A stretch of 64,000 bases of DNA from an uncultured Bacteroidales bacterium (GTDB taxonomy: Bacteria; Bacteroidota; Bacteroidia; Bacteroidales; Paludibacteraceae): NCBI GenBank assembly GCA_946614295.1, contig CAMOGT010000004.1, positions 1-64,000 of the forward strand, in the 5' to 3' direction. The notes beneath the pieces are model-generated. The model was given only the letters and a program-made list of their open reading frames with translations, ran no database searches and was not told where the DNA came from. The position numbers were made by a program, and so were the translations under genes. This document shows positions 45,995 through 54,416 of this stretch, in pieces (the stretch's first letter is position 1; each line of letters begins with the position of its first letter).

Positions 45995-47994
45995 TTGCTT
46001 GCCTCCTTTCCATTTACATTAGCCTCTAACCTTTCGCCCTTTGCCTCTTCTTCCGCCTCGCGGTAATTCTTCAATGTATCCATCACGCTGATCACGGCAG
46101 CCACACTCGGTGCATAACTCATGCCTCCGTGGCCTTTATACGGCGGGTTGCCGTCGTACATCTCGTTCAGCGTACCGATCGTCAGTTGGTCCATCTCAGC
46201 CTCGAAACCGACCAGCAGACGCTCCATGAAACTGATGCCGCTGTACTTGTACACGTTCATGTAAGCGCGTGCATAAGCGGCAATGGTAAACGGCCAAACC
46301 GGTCCGTTATGGAAGTTACGGTCGCGTTCCTGCTGTCCGCCGCGGTAAACAGGACGGAAGTCGCCGCTCTTGGGGCTCAGTGTACGCAGGCCTTTCGGCG
46401 TCAGCAACTCTTTCGTACAGATATCCACTACCGCTTTCTGCTGTTTCTTGTCCAGAGGGCTGTACGGCAGACCGGCTGCCCATATCTGATTCGGACGCAC
46501 CTCCCGGTTCTCATAACCGTCCAGCACGTAGTCATTCAGATAAACTCCGTTCCAGAAAGTCTTTATAAACGCGTCCTTCGTAATCTCCGCCTGATACTCC
46601 ATCAGGTCGGCGCTCGTCTCTTTGCCCATCTCGCGCAGCAACTCGGCGGTGAAACGCATTGCATTGTACCACAGTGCATTGATCTCTACCACGTATCCCG
46701 TTCGCGGGGTGATCGGCCAGCCGTTCTCCGTGGCGTTCATCCACGTAGCAGGCCGCTGTGTGCCATCCACCCAGAGCAGACCGTTCTGGTGCAGTTTGGC
46801 ACGCGGATGATTCTGCTTGCGGTACCAAGTCACAATATCCAGACACAGCTGTCCGTATTCGTCTGCCGCCTCGCGAACCGTGTATTTATGAGCATATTTC
46901 TGTATCGCGCGGACGAACCAGAGCAGCGCGTCCGGCTCATCCATGCCCGTCATCTTGATCTCGCTTCCGCGACCGTTCATGAACTTCAGAATCTCCTCTA
47001 TCGCAGTCTTGTTGATGATGGCATCCCAGTATTCGGGGCGGTCTATATCCAGCGTACAACTCGGAGTAGCGAAGAACGTGTTACGCGCATCGGCATGGAA
47101 CCATGGGAAACCGGCTAACAGATAGCACTTGTCGCCCTCTCTCTTGTAGAACTGGCTTGCGCTGTTCTTCAGTGTCGAGAACATGTCCTCACGACGGTTG
47201 CGGCGCTCCAGTTCTTTCTTCCACGTTGCTTTCAGCGAGCCGGTCTTGCACTCCGTCACGCCGGCCGCGAAAATGATGCTCTCGCCTTTCTTCATCGGCA
47301 ACTCGAAGTAACCCGGCACCAGCAGATCCTCCTTGAAGGCATAACCGCGTTCCTTCTCTTTCCGGTACTCGATATCTTTGTACCACTGCGGGTCATGATG
47401 GTATTCTACAGCCTTGCTGAACTGCATGTACAGATTCGGGAACCCGGGGTACATCCTGTTAAAACGGCCGTTCTCGCACTCGTCCATGTTCGGATTAGCC
47501 AGCGGGTTTTCGTGCGTCAACTCGTTCACGCTGCGGAACGCCAGGAACGGACGGAAACGCAGGATTGTCGGGCTTCCGCTCTCCAGCAACGTGTACCGGA
47601 TCAGCACACGCGGCTCGAAACTAACCAACAGACGTTCCTTCTCCAGCACCATCGCACCTACGCGGTAAATGGTCTTGGAGATTAACTCGCAGTCAAACTC
47701 GCGAATGTACTTGTGCCCGTTCGGGCTGAAATGATTGTCCCCGTACTCATGCAGTCCCAAGTTAAACTCCGCACCATGTTGGATAACCGTCTCGTCCAGA
47801 GAACTCAGCAGCACGAAATTATCGTCGCTTATCTCCGGGATCGGCATTACCAACTGGCCATGGTACTTACGCGTGTTGCAGTCAACGAGTGTCGTTGAGT
47901 TGTACACACCTGCACGGTTCGTCCGAATCATCTCTTTCTGAAGCGACCGCTCCAGATTAACAAGCACTTTCTTGTCAAAATTAAGATAACCCAT
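45991..47994 (-). CDS. Glycogen debranching enzyme (bacterial GDE, GH133-like)
   Basis: A 667-residue amylo-alpha-1,6-glucosidase. The N-terminal GDE domain (RTNRAGVYNSTTLVDCNTRK; YHGQLVMPIPE) is followed by the (alpha/alpha)6 catalytic domain with WFHADARNTFFATPSCTLDI, DGTQRPATWMNATENGWPIT, RNFHNGPVWPFTIAAYARAY and a conserved HGGMSYAPS near the end. It trims branch points of glycogen. The last 20 residues (AKGERLEANVNGKEASK) come from a 7-bp repeat whose word also occurs in manC. It is 33 bp downstream of manC and overlaps the GT4 gene by 4 bp. Confidence 0.93.
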   Translation of the reverse strand: MGYLNFDKKVLVNLERSLQKEMIRTNRAGVYNSTTLVDCNTRKYHGQLVMPIPEISDDNFVLLSSLDETVIQHGAEFNLGLHEYGDNHFSPNGHKYIREFDCELISKTIYRVGAMVLEKERLLVSFEPRVLIRYTLLESGSPTILRFRPFLAFRSVNELTHENPLANPNMDECENGRFNRMYPGFPNLYMQFSKAVEYHHDPQWYKDIEYRKEKERGYAFKEDLLVPGYFELPMKKGESIIFAAGVTECKTGSLKATWKKELERRNRREDMFSTLKNSASQFYKREGDKCYLLAGFPWFHADARNTFFATPSCTLDIDRPEYWDAIINKTAIEEILKFMNGRGSEIKMTGMDEPDALLWFVRAIQKYAHKYTVREAADEYGQLCLDIVTWYRKQNHPRAKLHQNGLLWVDGTQRPATWMNATENGWPITPRTGYVVEINALWYNAMRFTAELLREMGKETSADLMEYQAEITKDAFIKTFWNGVYLNDYVLDGYENREVRPNQIWAAGLPYSPLDKKQQKAVVDICTKELLTPKGLRTLSPKSGDFRPVYRGGQQERDRNFHNGPVWPFTIAAYARAYMNVYKYSGISFMERLLVGFEAEMDQLTIGTLNEMYDGNPPYKGHGGMSYAPSVAAVISVMDTLKNYREAEEEAKGERLEANVNGKEASK
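46019..46046 (-). repeat. 7-bp repeat at the 3' end of the debranching-enzyme gene
   Basis: On the minus strand, GGCAAAG, GGCGAAA, GGTTAGA and GGCTAAT. The 14-base stretch TCTAACCTTTCGCC (plus strand) is identical at 48599 in manC. Confidence 0.85.
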
Positions 47995-48027
47995 GATTTG
48001 TGATTTAATATTAAGTAATAAAATTTG

Positions 48028-49254
48028 TTATAATTCGCTTACGAATTGCTTTATTCTTTGCTCCTCAGCCTTTTTGCACACCAACAGTGCGCCGCCCTGC
48101 TCAGCAATGATCATGTCATCCACACCTTGTACGATCACCTTCTTGCCGGGCTCCAATACCACAATATTACCCGTAGCATCGTAGAAATGCACATCACTAT
48201 GCAGGCTTACGTTCTTTTGCGGGTCTTTCTCACTTAACTCATACAAGCTTCCCCACGTACCGAGATCCGACCATCCGAACGAAGACGGCATTACATACAC
48301 GTTGTCCGCCTTCTCCATGATGCCGTAGTCGATACTGATACTCGGGCATTTCGGGAACATCTGCTCGATAAAATCCTCTTCTTCCTCCGTCCCCATCAGC
48401 AACTCGCCTTCGCGGAAACGATCCGCCACTTCCGGCAGCAGGTATCGGAATGCCTCGCTGATTGTCTGCAAGTTCCAGATAAAGATACCGCTGTTCCAAA
48501 GGAAATCGCCACTCTCGAGAAAGACCTTAGCCATCTCCAGATTCGGCTTCTCCGTAAACGTCTTCACCGGATAAATATCCTTCGCCTCATCCTTCGCCTC
48601 TAACCTTTCGCCTTTCGCCTTATCCAATTTGTCCGCGACAAATTGAATATACCCGTATCCTGTCTCGGGCCGCGTAGGCTGCATACCGAGTGTACAAATA
48701 GCCTTGTTCTTGCTCACGAACTCAAACGCCTTCACGATGGTCTCACGGAACTTCTCTTCCTCCAAAATCAGGTGATCACTCGCCGCCACAACGATATTCG
48801 CCTGCATCTCCGGTTTCTCCCAGTCGATTTCCTGATACTTGGGAAGGGTTTTGTTACCTTTCATACTTCCTTCCTTCGTATATCCTTCGTACTTCATACA
48901 TTCGTCCTTCGTCAATCCGTACGCCTTCTGCAGACACAATGCGCGGATATGAGCCGTGGCATACGCGATACACGGCGCCGTGTTCCTCCGCGCAGGCTCG
49001 CACAAGATCTGACCCTCCTTCAAATCCGGAATCTGCTCCATGATCATCTGCTTATACATGATATTCGTCACGATAAACATATTCTCAATCGGTACAATCG
49101 GTCGGAACCGGTCCACCGTCATCTGCAGCAAGCTCCTGCCCGTACCGAAGAAATCCAAGAACTGCTTCGGTTTTTCCTCCCTGCTATACGGCCAGAAACG
49201 GCTTCCTACGCCGCCCGCCATGATCACGCAATAGTTGTTTTCTTTCTTTGCCAT
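48028..49254 (-). CDS. manC: Mannose-1-phosphate guanylyltransferase
   Basis: Makes GDP-mannose from mannose 1-phosphate and GTP for surface polysaccharides. The 408-residue protein has the pyrophosphorylase motif CVIMAGGVGSRFWPYSREEK, the sugar-binding motif VKTFTEKPNLEMAKVF with FLWNSGIFIW, and the C-terminal FGWSDLGTWGSL. Length is raised by two in-frame repeat inserts: residues about 115-135 (LTKDECMKYEGYTKEGSMKG) and about 213-228 (DKAKGERLEAKDEAKD). Both lie in loops between core strands. It is the first gene of the long minus-strand operon, with a promoter at 49443-49474. Confidence 0.95.
   Translation of the reverse strand: MAKKENNYCVIMAGGVGSRFWPYSREEKPKQFLDFFGTGRSLLQMTVDRFRPIVPIENMFIVTNIMYKQMIMEQIPDLKEGQILCEPARRNTAPCIAYATAHIRALCLQKAYGLTKDECMKYEGYTKEGSMKGNKTLPKYQEIDWEKPEMQANIVVAASDHLILEEEKFRETIVKAFEFVSKNKAICTLGMQPTRPETGYGYIQFVADKLDKAKGERLEAKDEAKDIYPVKTFTEKPNLEMAKVFLESGDFLWNSGIFIWNLQTISEAFRYLLPEVADRFREGELLMGTEEEEDFIEQMFPKCPSISIDYGIMEKADNVYVMPSSFGWSDLGTWGSLYELSEKDPQKNVSLHSDVHFYDATGNIVVLEPGKKVIVQGVDDMIIAEQGGALLVCKKAEEQRIKQFVSEL
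48592..48619 (-). repeat. 7-bp GGCGAAA-type repeat inside manC
   Basis: On the minus strand, GGCGAAA, GGCGAAA, GGTTAGA and GGCGAAG. It encodes KGERLEAK, compared with KGERLEAN in the debranching enzyme and KGERPKAK in the AmpG-like protein. Confidence 0.85.
48858..48922 (-). repeat. Irregular CCTTCGT-type repeat inside manC
   Basis: Several TTCGT or TTCAT units spaced 7-11 bp apart on the plus strand. It encodes the insert TKDECMKYEGYTKEGSMKG. Confidence 0.65.
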
Positions 49255-49326
49255 AATAATGATGTGTGTTTTTCTCTGGTTTATTGGTCTTGTACCGATG
49301 GTTTGTCGGTCCTTTCCAGATTATCC

Positions 49327-49370
49327 ATCGGATGCTCATCGGGTGCTCATCGGATGCTCATCGGGTGCTC
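49327..49370. repeat. 11-bp repeat in the manC leader
   Basis: ATCGGATGCTC and ATCGGGTGCTC alternate, four units without gaps (49327, 49338, 49349, 49360). It lies between the manC promoter and start codon. Confidence 0.92.
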
Positions 49371-49410
49371 CATATGACCACAAAGGAACAACAACGGTAA
49401 AAAATCCGGA

Positions 49411-49439
49411 GCTTTTAGGGATGCACAATTCCTAAAAGC
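49411..49439 (-). promoter_or_regulatory. Inverted repeat at the manC-operon transcription start
   Basis: GCTTTTAGG (49411-49419) and CCTAAAAGC (49431-49439) are perfect 9-bp arms. The right arm begins four bases after the -7 element, so it could be an operator or a 5' mRNA hairpin. Confidence 0.5.
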
Positions 49440-49442
49440 GCA

Positions 49443-49474
49443 CAAAGTTACAACTTTTTTTTTATATATGCAAG
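49443..49474 (-). promoter_or_regulatory. Promoter of the manC-trxA operon
   Basis: On the minus strand, CTTG (49471-49474) and TAACTTTG (49443-49450), 20 bp apart. It is the only clear promoter seen for the seven genes down to trxA. Confidence 0.8.
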
Positions 49475-49527
49475 CGCGCGCGTTCTTTTTTATAAAAAAA
49501 GTGCATTTTCCGTCAAAAAATGCTTTC

Positions 49528-49573
49528 CTTTCATCTTTCATCTTTCATCTTTCATCTTTTTTCCGTACCTTTG
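49528..49573 (+). promoter_or_regulatory. Promoter of gldD embedded in a 7-bp repeat
   Basis: CTTTCAT is repeated four times (49528-49555), followed by TTTTTTCCG and TACCTTTG (49566-49573). The -33 position falls inside the repeat, so a change in copy number would change what is presented upstream of the -7 element. Confidence 0.6.
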
Positions 49574-49592
49574 CACCGTAATTTGGAGTAAA

Positions 49593-50216
49593 ATGTACTT
49601 TTGGCAACGAAACATCCTACAGCGAAGCGGTCTTACCGCGTTAGCGGTCAGTGCTTTAGCACTCCTTTTGTGCGTCTCTTGCTCAAAAGGAAACACCCCG
49701 AAACCCTACGGTTACTACCGGATCTCTGTTCCTGACACTGCCTATATACCTTTCTCCCTCTCCTGGGAAGAGAGGCGGGGCGAGGCTTATCCTTACACCT
49801 TCGCCCTCTCCAAGAACGCGGTCGTACAGCCGCGGAACGACGAGCCTTACTGGATCAACATATACTACCCTGCGTTGGATGCCACCATCCATTGCTCTTA
49901 TAAAAAAGTGGATCATAATCTCCGTGAGTTGACCGACGACGCTCTGGATTTTGTCTATCGCAACGCCTCTTTCGCCAATGCGATCCCCGAACGCGAATAC
50001 TCTCACCCCGAGGTGAATGTATATGGCGTTCTCTTTGACTTGGAGGGCAATACGGCATCCTCGTGCCAGTTCTTCATAACCGATTCCGTACATCATTTCT
50101 TCCGCGCCTCGGTTTATTGCAACTGCCCTCCGAACGCAGACTCCCTCGCGCCGGTCTATCAATACCTCCGCACGGATGTCATCAAAATGGTAGAGACTTT
50201 TGAATGGGTCAAATGA
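49593..50216 (+). CDS. gldD: Gliding-motility/T9SS lipoprotein GldD
   Basis: An outer-envelope lipoprotein required for gliding and T9SS function in Flavobacterium and kept in many Bacteroidales. The lipobox is LLLCVSC (Cys at about residue 29). Family features follow: PKPYGYYRISVPD, YPYTFALSKNAVV, YWINIYYPALDATIHCSYK, VYGVLFDLEGNTASSCQFFI, TDSVHHFFRASVYCNCPPNA. The 207 residues fit. Its N-terminal region before the lipobox is built on two copies of the 16-bp ACAGCG word (49616-49648, giving LQRSGLTALAV), so a repeat forms part of the signal peptide. A second odd stretch, LSWEERRGEAYPY, sits before the first motif. Confidence 0.88.
   Translation: MYFWQRNILQRSGLTALAVSALALLLCVSCSKGNTPKPYGYYRISVPDTAYIPFSLSWEERRGEAYPYTFALSKNAVVQPRNDEPYWINIYYPALDATIHCSYKKVDHNLRELTDDALDFVYRNASFANAIPEREYSHPEVNVYGVLFDLEGNTASSCQFFITDSVHHFFRASVYCNCPPNADSLAPVYQYLRTDVIKMVETFEWVK
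49616..49648 (+). repeat. 16-bp word, two copies, in the gldD signal peptide
   Basis: CCTACAGCGAAGCGGT followed by a diverged second copy. Same word as 50418-50450 and 50964-51027. Confidence 0.75.
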
Positions 50217-50231
50217 CCAAATAACCAAATA

Positions 50232-50261
50232 AATGACCCAATGGTAAATGACCCAATGGTA
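50232..50261. repeat. 15-bp repeat containing the GGGPS-TadA start codon
   Basis: AATGACCCAATGGTA occurs twice head to tail. The ATG used (50241) is in the first copy and a second in-frame ATG is in the second, so the protein could start at either (MVNDP, then MVNNK). Confidence 0.85.
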
Positions 50262-51458
50262 AATAATAAGGCCCTCGCCCTTCTCCTCGATCCCGAGAAA
50301 GCCGATCTCGCCGCGCTCCCCATTTCCCCGGAGTGCTGTCCCGACTATATCTTCGTCGGCGGCTCCACCGGCGGCGATCCCACCGCCTTCATCCGTGCTT
50401 TGCGCGACAAACTAACTCTTACAGCGAAGCGGTCCTACAGCGCAAGCGGTCCTGACGGACTACCACCCGTCATCCTTTTCCCCGGAAATTCGTCACAATT
50501 CACCCCGGAGGCAGACGGCATTTTGTACCTCTCTCTGCTCTCCGGCAGGAACCCCGAATACCTTGTATCCCAGCAAGTTAAGTCCGCTCGGGCTATTCAC
50601 GATTCCCACATGGATTTCGTCCCAACGGGTTACATCCTCATCGACGGCGGAGTAGAGACTTCTACCATGCGCGTCACAGGTACCGAGCCTATTCCGCAAA
50701 CGGACCTTGACACGATTATCGACACCGCTATCGCGGCCGAACTGATGGGTAAGAAAGCCATCTATTTAGAGGCTGGTTCGGGAGCCATTCATCCGGTCTC
50801 ACCCGAGATCATCCGTGCCGTGCGTGCACACACTTCCGTCACCCTTATTGTAGGTGGCGGCATCCGCACCCCCGAAGCCATGAACGCCGCCTACGAAGCC
50901 GGCGCTGACATAGTTGTCATCGGCAATCACTTCGAGTCCCACCCCGAGGAACTGAAAAAATTTCTTACAGCGCAGCGGTCTTACAGCGCAGCGGTCTTAC
51001 AGCAAAGCGATCCTACAGCGCAGCGGTCTGCGGATGAGCACTTCATGCGTCTCGCTCTCGCCGAGGCGCAGAAGGCACTCGCCGCCAACGAGATTCCGAT
51101 AGGGTGTGTCATCGTCTCACAGGGGCAAATCATCGGTCGCGGGCACAACCTCACAGAGACTCTCGCTGACGTTACTGCGCACGCGGAGATACAGGCCATC
51201 ACAGCCGCAGCCGATACCCTCGGAGGCAAATACTTGCCGGACGCCACGCTCTATGTCACGGTCGAACCATGCACCATGTGCGCAGGAGCTATCGGATGGG
51301 CGCAGATAAGCCGTATTGTCTATGGTGCGCCCGATCCCAAACGCGGCTACACCCTATACGCCCCGCACACTTTCCATCCCAAGGCTACCGTTACCTCCGG
51401 CGTCCTTGAGAACGAGTGCAGGGCTCTGATGCAAGATTTTTTTAAAGCCAAGCGATAA
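50241..51458 (+). CDS. Fusion of GGGP synthase (PcrB-like) and tRNA adenosine deaminase TadA
   Basis: A 405-residue two-enzyme protein. Residues 1-240 are a geranylgeranylglyceryl phosphate synthase-like TIM barrel (DYIFVGGSTGGD; LYLSLLSGRNPEYLV; YILIDGGVETSTMRV; IVGGGIRTPEAMNAAYEAGA), which links a prenyl chain to glycerol 1-phosphate. Residues 264-405 are TadA, which makes inosine at tRNA-Arg wobble positions: HAE at 314-316 and PCTMC at 343-347 carry the zinc ligands and catalytic Glu. The joining segment (241-263) is encoded by four tandem copies of a 16-bp word. Two more copies lie inside the first domain (60-73). TadA is normally a separate protein. Both domains look intact. Confidence 0.9.
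   Translation: MVNDPMVNNKALALLLDPEKADLAALPISPECCPDYIFVGGSTGGDPTAFIRALRDKLTLTAKRSYSASGPDGLPPVILFPGNSSQFTPEADGILYLSLLSGRNPEYLVSQQVKSARAIHDSHMDFVPTGYILIDGGVETSTMRVTGTEPIPQTDLDTIIDTAIAAELMGKKAIYLEAGSGAIHPVSPEIIRAVRAHTSVTLIVGGGIRTPEAMNAAYEAGADIVVIGNHFESHPEELKKFLTAQRSYSAAVLQQSDPTAQRSADEHFMRLALAEAQKALAANEIPIGCVIVSQGQIIGRGHNLTETLADVTAHAEIQAITAAADTLGGKYLPDATLYVTVEPCTMCAGAIGWAQISRIVYGAPDPKRGYTLYAPHTFHPKATVTSGVLENECRALMQDFFKAKR
50418..50450 (+). repeat. 16-bp word, two copies, inside the GGGPS domain
   Basis: CTTACAGCGAAGCGGT, then a 17-bp variant. It adds about 14 residues (LTAKRSYSASGPDG) to a loop. Confidence 0.85.
50964..51027 (+). repeat. 16-bp word, four copies, forming the GGGPS-TadA linker
   Basis: CTTACAGCGCAGCGGT at 50964 and 50980 (identical), then two variants at 50996 and 51012. 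The array is 64 bp. Confidence 0.93.
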
Positions 51459-51459
51459 T

Positions 51460-53382
51460 ATGAAACTGGACATCACATCCCTCAAAACAAAAATTCCTCA
51501 GACCGAGAATACCAAAACGATTTTCCGGTTGAGTCTGTTTGTGATTTTGGCGGCTATCATCGTACTCATTTTCCCACGGTACAGTAATGCTTTCCGCTAC
51601 CATTTCGAGTTAGAGAAGCCCTGGGGGTACAACACCCTCACAGCCGATTTTGATTTCCCCATCTATAAGACCGACGAACAACTCCAGAAGGAGCAAGCAC
51701 AACTCCTCTCCACGTTCGCGCCCAGTTACAAATATATCCGCGGTGCGCAGAGACAAGTACTGGTGATGTCGCTGCAGGACAAGGAGTGGCTGGACGCCGA
51801 GCATTTCAGCCGCGTCTCAGTCGTCAGCGGCCGTACCTCCAAGACCTACCCGCTATCCGAGATCTATACGCCTAAATCCGCCTACGAACATTTCGGCTAC
51901 GACTGTGCACCGAACCTTGAGCTCGATACCGCCCTCACCACCACTATGCGGACCAAACTCATAGCCACCCTCTCACCCACCCAGGGACTGGTGCAGAAAG
52001 GCGAGAAGATTATCGACCGGGGAGACATCGTCACCGCCAGCAAATACCAGATACTGCTCTCTCTCCGCAAGGCGTACGACGATGAGTCGCTGGGCACCAA
52101 ACAACGTACGATCTCCATTATGGGGGAGACGATCTTGGTGCTTCTGTTCCTCTGTCTTTTCGTCATTTACCTCTATGTCTTCCGCCGCCAGTACCTGCGC
52201 TCGACAGCAACCGTTTCGTTCTTCTGTCTCCAGATGTTCATCGTCATTGCCTTAGCCTGTCTGGCGTTGCGGTTCAACCTCTCCGTCTATCTGATTCCTT
52301 TCGCGTGGGTACCTATATTAACGCGCGTGTTCTTTGACTCCCGCACCGCCCTTTTTCTGCATTTCACGACTATCCTGATTACCTCCATTGTGGTGCCGGC
52401 GCCGGTTGAGTTCTTCTTCATACAGATCGTCGTGGGTATGGTGGCTATCTCGTCTCTGAACGACATGACACGCCGCGCGCAGCTTGTCCAGACCGCCGGC
52501 TGGATTCTTCTGGCTCAGACCGTTTCCTACACCGCGATCACTTTTGCCCAAGCGGGCGCATGGTCGGCGCTGGACCCGTGGATGTACCTCTATTTCGTAA
52601 TCTGCGCCCTGCTGACCATCGGTTGCTACGGACTGATCTATACATTTGAGAAGATGTTCCGTTTCATTTCCTCCATCACCCTGGTGGAGCTCACGGACCT
52701 CAACTCGGACTTGCTACACACCCTCGCGGAGCGTGCACCGGGTACGTTCCAGCACTCGATGCAAGTTTCCAATCTCGCTGCAGAAGCGGCAAAAGCCATC
52801 GGAGCCAATGCCCTCCTCGTCCGCACCGGCGCGCTCTATCATGACATCGGAAAGATTACCGACCCGCTTTATTTCACGGAGAACCAGAATGACACCGAGA
52901 ACCCGCTTCTGCTGATGGATCCGCGCGATGCCGCGCAAGTGGTCATCTCCCACGTGGCGGAGGGTGAGAAGATTGCGCGCAGGAACCACCTGCCCGAGGT
53001 CATCATCAATTTCATCACAACCCACCATGGTACCTCGCTTGTACGCTATTTCTATAACACCTACTGCAACGCACACCCGGACGAACAAGTGGATCAATCG
53101 CTCTTCCGATACCCGGGGTCCAAACCCACCACCAAAGAAGGTGCCATTCTCATGATGGCGGACGCCATCGAGGCGCGTTCGCGCAGTCTGAGTGACTACT
53201 CCGAAGCCTCTATAACCCAGGCGGTCAATCAGATGATTGACGCCCAGATTGCGGATGGTCAGTTCGCCGAGACGCCTCTCTCATTCAAGGACGTTGAAGA
53301 CATACGGCTTGTCTTTGTCTCCCGCCTCACCGCCATGAACCATCATCGTATCTCTTATCCCACGCTGAATAATGGCAAATAA
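51460..53382 (+). CDS. 7TM-HD family phosphohydrolase (PgpH-like)
   Basis: A 640-residue membrane protein: an N-terminal helix, an extracellular 7TMR-HDED domain (about 50-210), six or seven membrane segments (about 230-420), and a cytoplasmic HD domain (about 430-640). The HD core is FQHSMQVSNL followed by TGALYHDIGKI and later ITTHHGTSLV. In other bacteria PgpH degrades cyclic di-AMP. That activity is inferred from family. It starts 1 bp after the fusion gene and overlaps dus by 11 bp. Confidence 0.92.
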   Translation: MKLDITSLKTKIPQTENTKTIFRLSLFVILAAIIVLIFPRYSNAFRYHFELEKPWGYNTLTADFDFPIYKTDEQLQKEQAQLLSTFAPSYKYIRGAQRQVLVMSLQDKEWLDAEHFSRVSVVSGRTSKTYPLSEIYTPKSAYEHFGYDCAPNLELDTALTTTMRTKLIATLSPTQGLVQKGEKIIDRGDIVTASKYQILLSLRKAYDDESLGTKQRTISIMGETILVLLFLCLFVIYLYVFRRQYLRSTATVSFFCLQMFIVIALACLALRFNLSVYLIPFAWVPILTRVFFDSRTALFLHFTTILITSIVVPAPVEFFFIQIVVGMVAISSLNDMTRRAQLVQTAGWILLAQTVSYTAITFAQAGAWSALDPWMYLYFVICALLTIGCYGLIYTFEKMFRFISSITLVELTDLNSDLLHTLAERAPGTFQHSMQVSNLAAEAAKAIGANALLVRTGALYHDIGKITDPLYFTENQNDTENPLLLMDPRDAAQVVISHVAEGEKIARRNHLPEVIINFITTHHGTSLVRYFYNTYCNAHPDEQVDQSLFRYPGSKPTTKEGAILMMADAIEARSRSLSDYSEASITQAVNQMIDAQIADGQFAETPLSFKDVEDIRLVFVSRLTAMNHHRISYPTLNNGK

Positions 53383-54370
53383 ACTCTATCTGGCTCCGAT
53401 GGAAGATGTGACGGACCCTGCCTTCAGGGCGCTGTGCAAGCGTTACGGCGCAGATCGCGTATATACGGAGTTCGTCAATGCCGACGCATTGGTGCGCGAC
53501 ATTGCTTCCACTACCCGCAAACTGACCATCTCCGATGCCGAGCGGCCGGTGGCTATTCAGATTTACGGACGGGAACCCGGCGCCATGGCAGATGCCGCAC
53601 GCATCGTGGAGGAAGCACACCCCGATTTCATTGATATCAATTTCGGCTGCCCGGTAAAAAAGGTAGCAGGTAAAGGAGCCGGTGCAGGACTGCTACGCGA
53701 TGTACCGAAGATGCTGGAGATCACCCGTGCGGTGGTCCATGCCGTCCGTACGCCCGTCACCGCCAAGACACGCCTCGGATGGGACGAACCCTCGTTATAC
53801 CTGAGTGACGGCACGCCGTTTATAGTGGATCTCGCCGAGCGGCTCCAGGACTGCGGTATTCAGGAACTGGCTATCCACGGCCGGACGCGGAGCCAGATGT
53901 ACCGCGGAGAAGCGGACTGGACGCTGATCGGCGAAGTGAAGAACAACCCGCGGATGCACATACCCGTAATAGGGAACGGGGACGTGTGTACACCCGCTCG
54001 CGCGAAAGAATGTTTCGACCGCTACGGGGTGGACGCAATCATGGTCGGCCGCGCCACTTTCGGCGCTCCGTGGCTTTTCGCAGAGATGAGAGCAGCCTTA
54101 AGCCCGGAATCTCCGGATAATCCGGATTTTCCGGTTACTATGTCCGACAAAGTCGCCGTTCTCAAGGAACATGTGCTTTCTTCCATTCAGTGGTGCGGCA
54201 ACGACGAGCGGAAGGGAATCATTCATTCACGCCGCCATTTTGCGGCTTCGCCTGTCTTCAAAGGACTCGCGGACTTCAAACAAACACGTATAGCCCTCCT
54301 TCGCGCCGAAACCGTCGAAGAGGTATTCACCATCATGGATAATATCGTCGCCCAATGGGGCGACAACTAG
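53372..54370 (+). CDS. dus: tRNA-dihydrouridine synthase
   Basis: Reduces uridine to dihydrouridine in tRNA D-loops with FMN. The 332-residue TIM barrel begins MANKLYLAPMEDVTDPAF and has the active-site Cys in INFGCPVKKVAGKGAG, then VTAKTRLGWD, AIHGRTRSQMYRGEADW and IPVIGNGDV. A 9-bp CCGG-centred repeat (54104-54135) in the C-terminal helical domain encodes SPESPDNPDFP. The stop codon (54368-54370) is inside a 9-bp CTAG repeat. It overlaps the preceding gene by 11 bp. Confidence 0.95.
   Translation: MANKLYLAPMEDVTDPAFRALCKRYGADRVYTEFVNADALVRDIASTTRKLTISDAERPVAIQIYGREPGAMADAARIVEEAHPDFIDINFGCPVKKVAGKGAGAGLLRDVPKMLEITRAVVHAVRTPVTAKTRLGWDEPSLYLSDGTPFIVDLAERLQDCGIQELAIHGRTRSQMYRGEADWTLIGEVKNNPRMHIPVIGNGDVCTPARAKECFDRYGVDAIMVGRATFGAPWLFAEMRAALSPESPDNPDFPVTMSDKVAVLKEHVLSSIQWCGNDERKGIIHSRRHFAASPVFKGLADFKQTRIALLRAETVEEVFTIMDNIVAQWGDN
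54104..54135 (+). repeat. 9-bp CCGG-word repeat inside dus
   Basis: CCGG recurs at 54104, 54113, 54122 and 54131, exactly every 9 bp. Each unit is three codons. Confidence 0.9.
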
Positions 54371-54411
54371 ATAAACTAGTTATACTAGTTAAACTAGATC
54401 TACTAGATAAC
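54367..54411. repeat. 9-bp CTAG-word repeat between dus and the next gene
   Basis: CTAG at 54367, 54376, 54385, 54394 and 54403, five units. It includes the dus stop codon and almost fills the gap. It has the same word, period and copy number as the ligA repeat at 340-380. Confidence 0.93.
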
Positions 54412-54416
54412 AACTT

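Noticed and set aside
49327..49370. The 4 x 11-bp array as a CRISPR or iteron origin
   Set aside because: Units are too short for CRISPR. There is no replication gene, DnaA-box cluster or plasmid feature nearby, and it lies in the manC leader.
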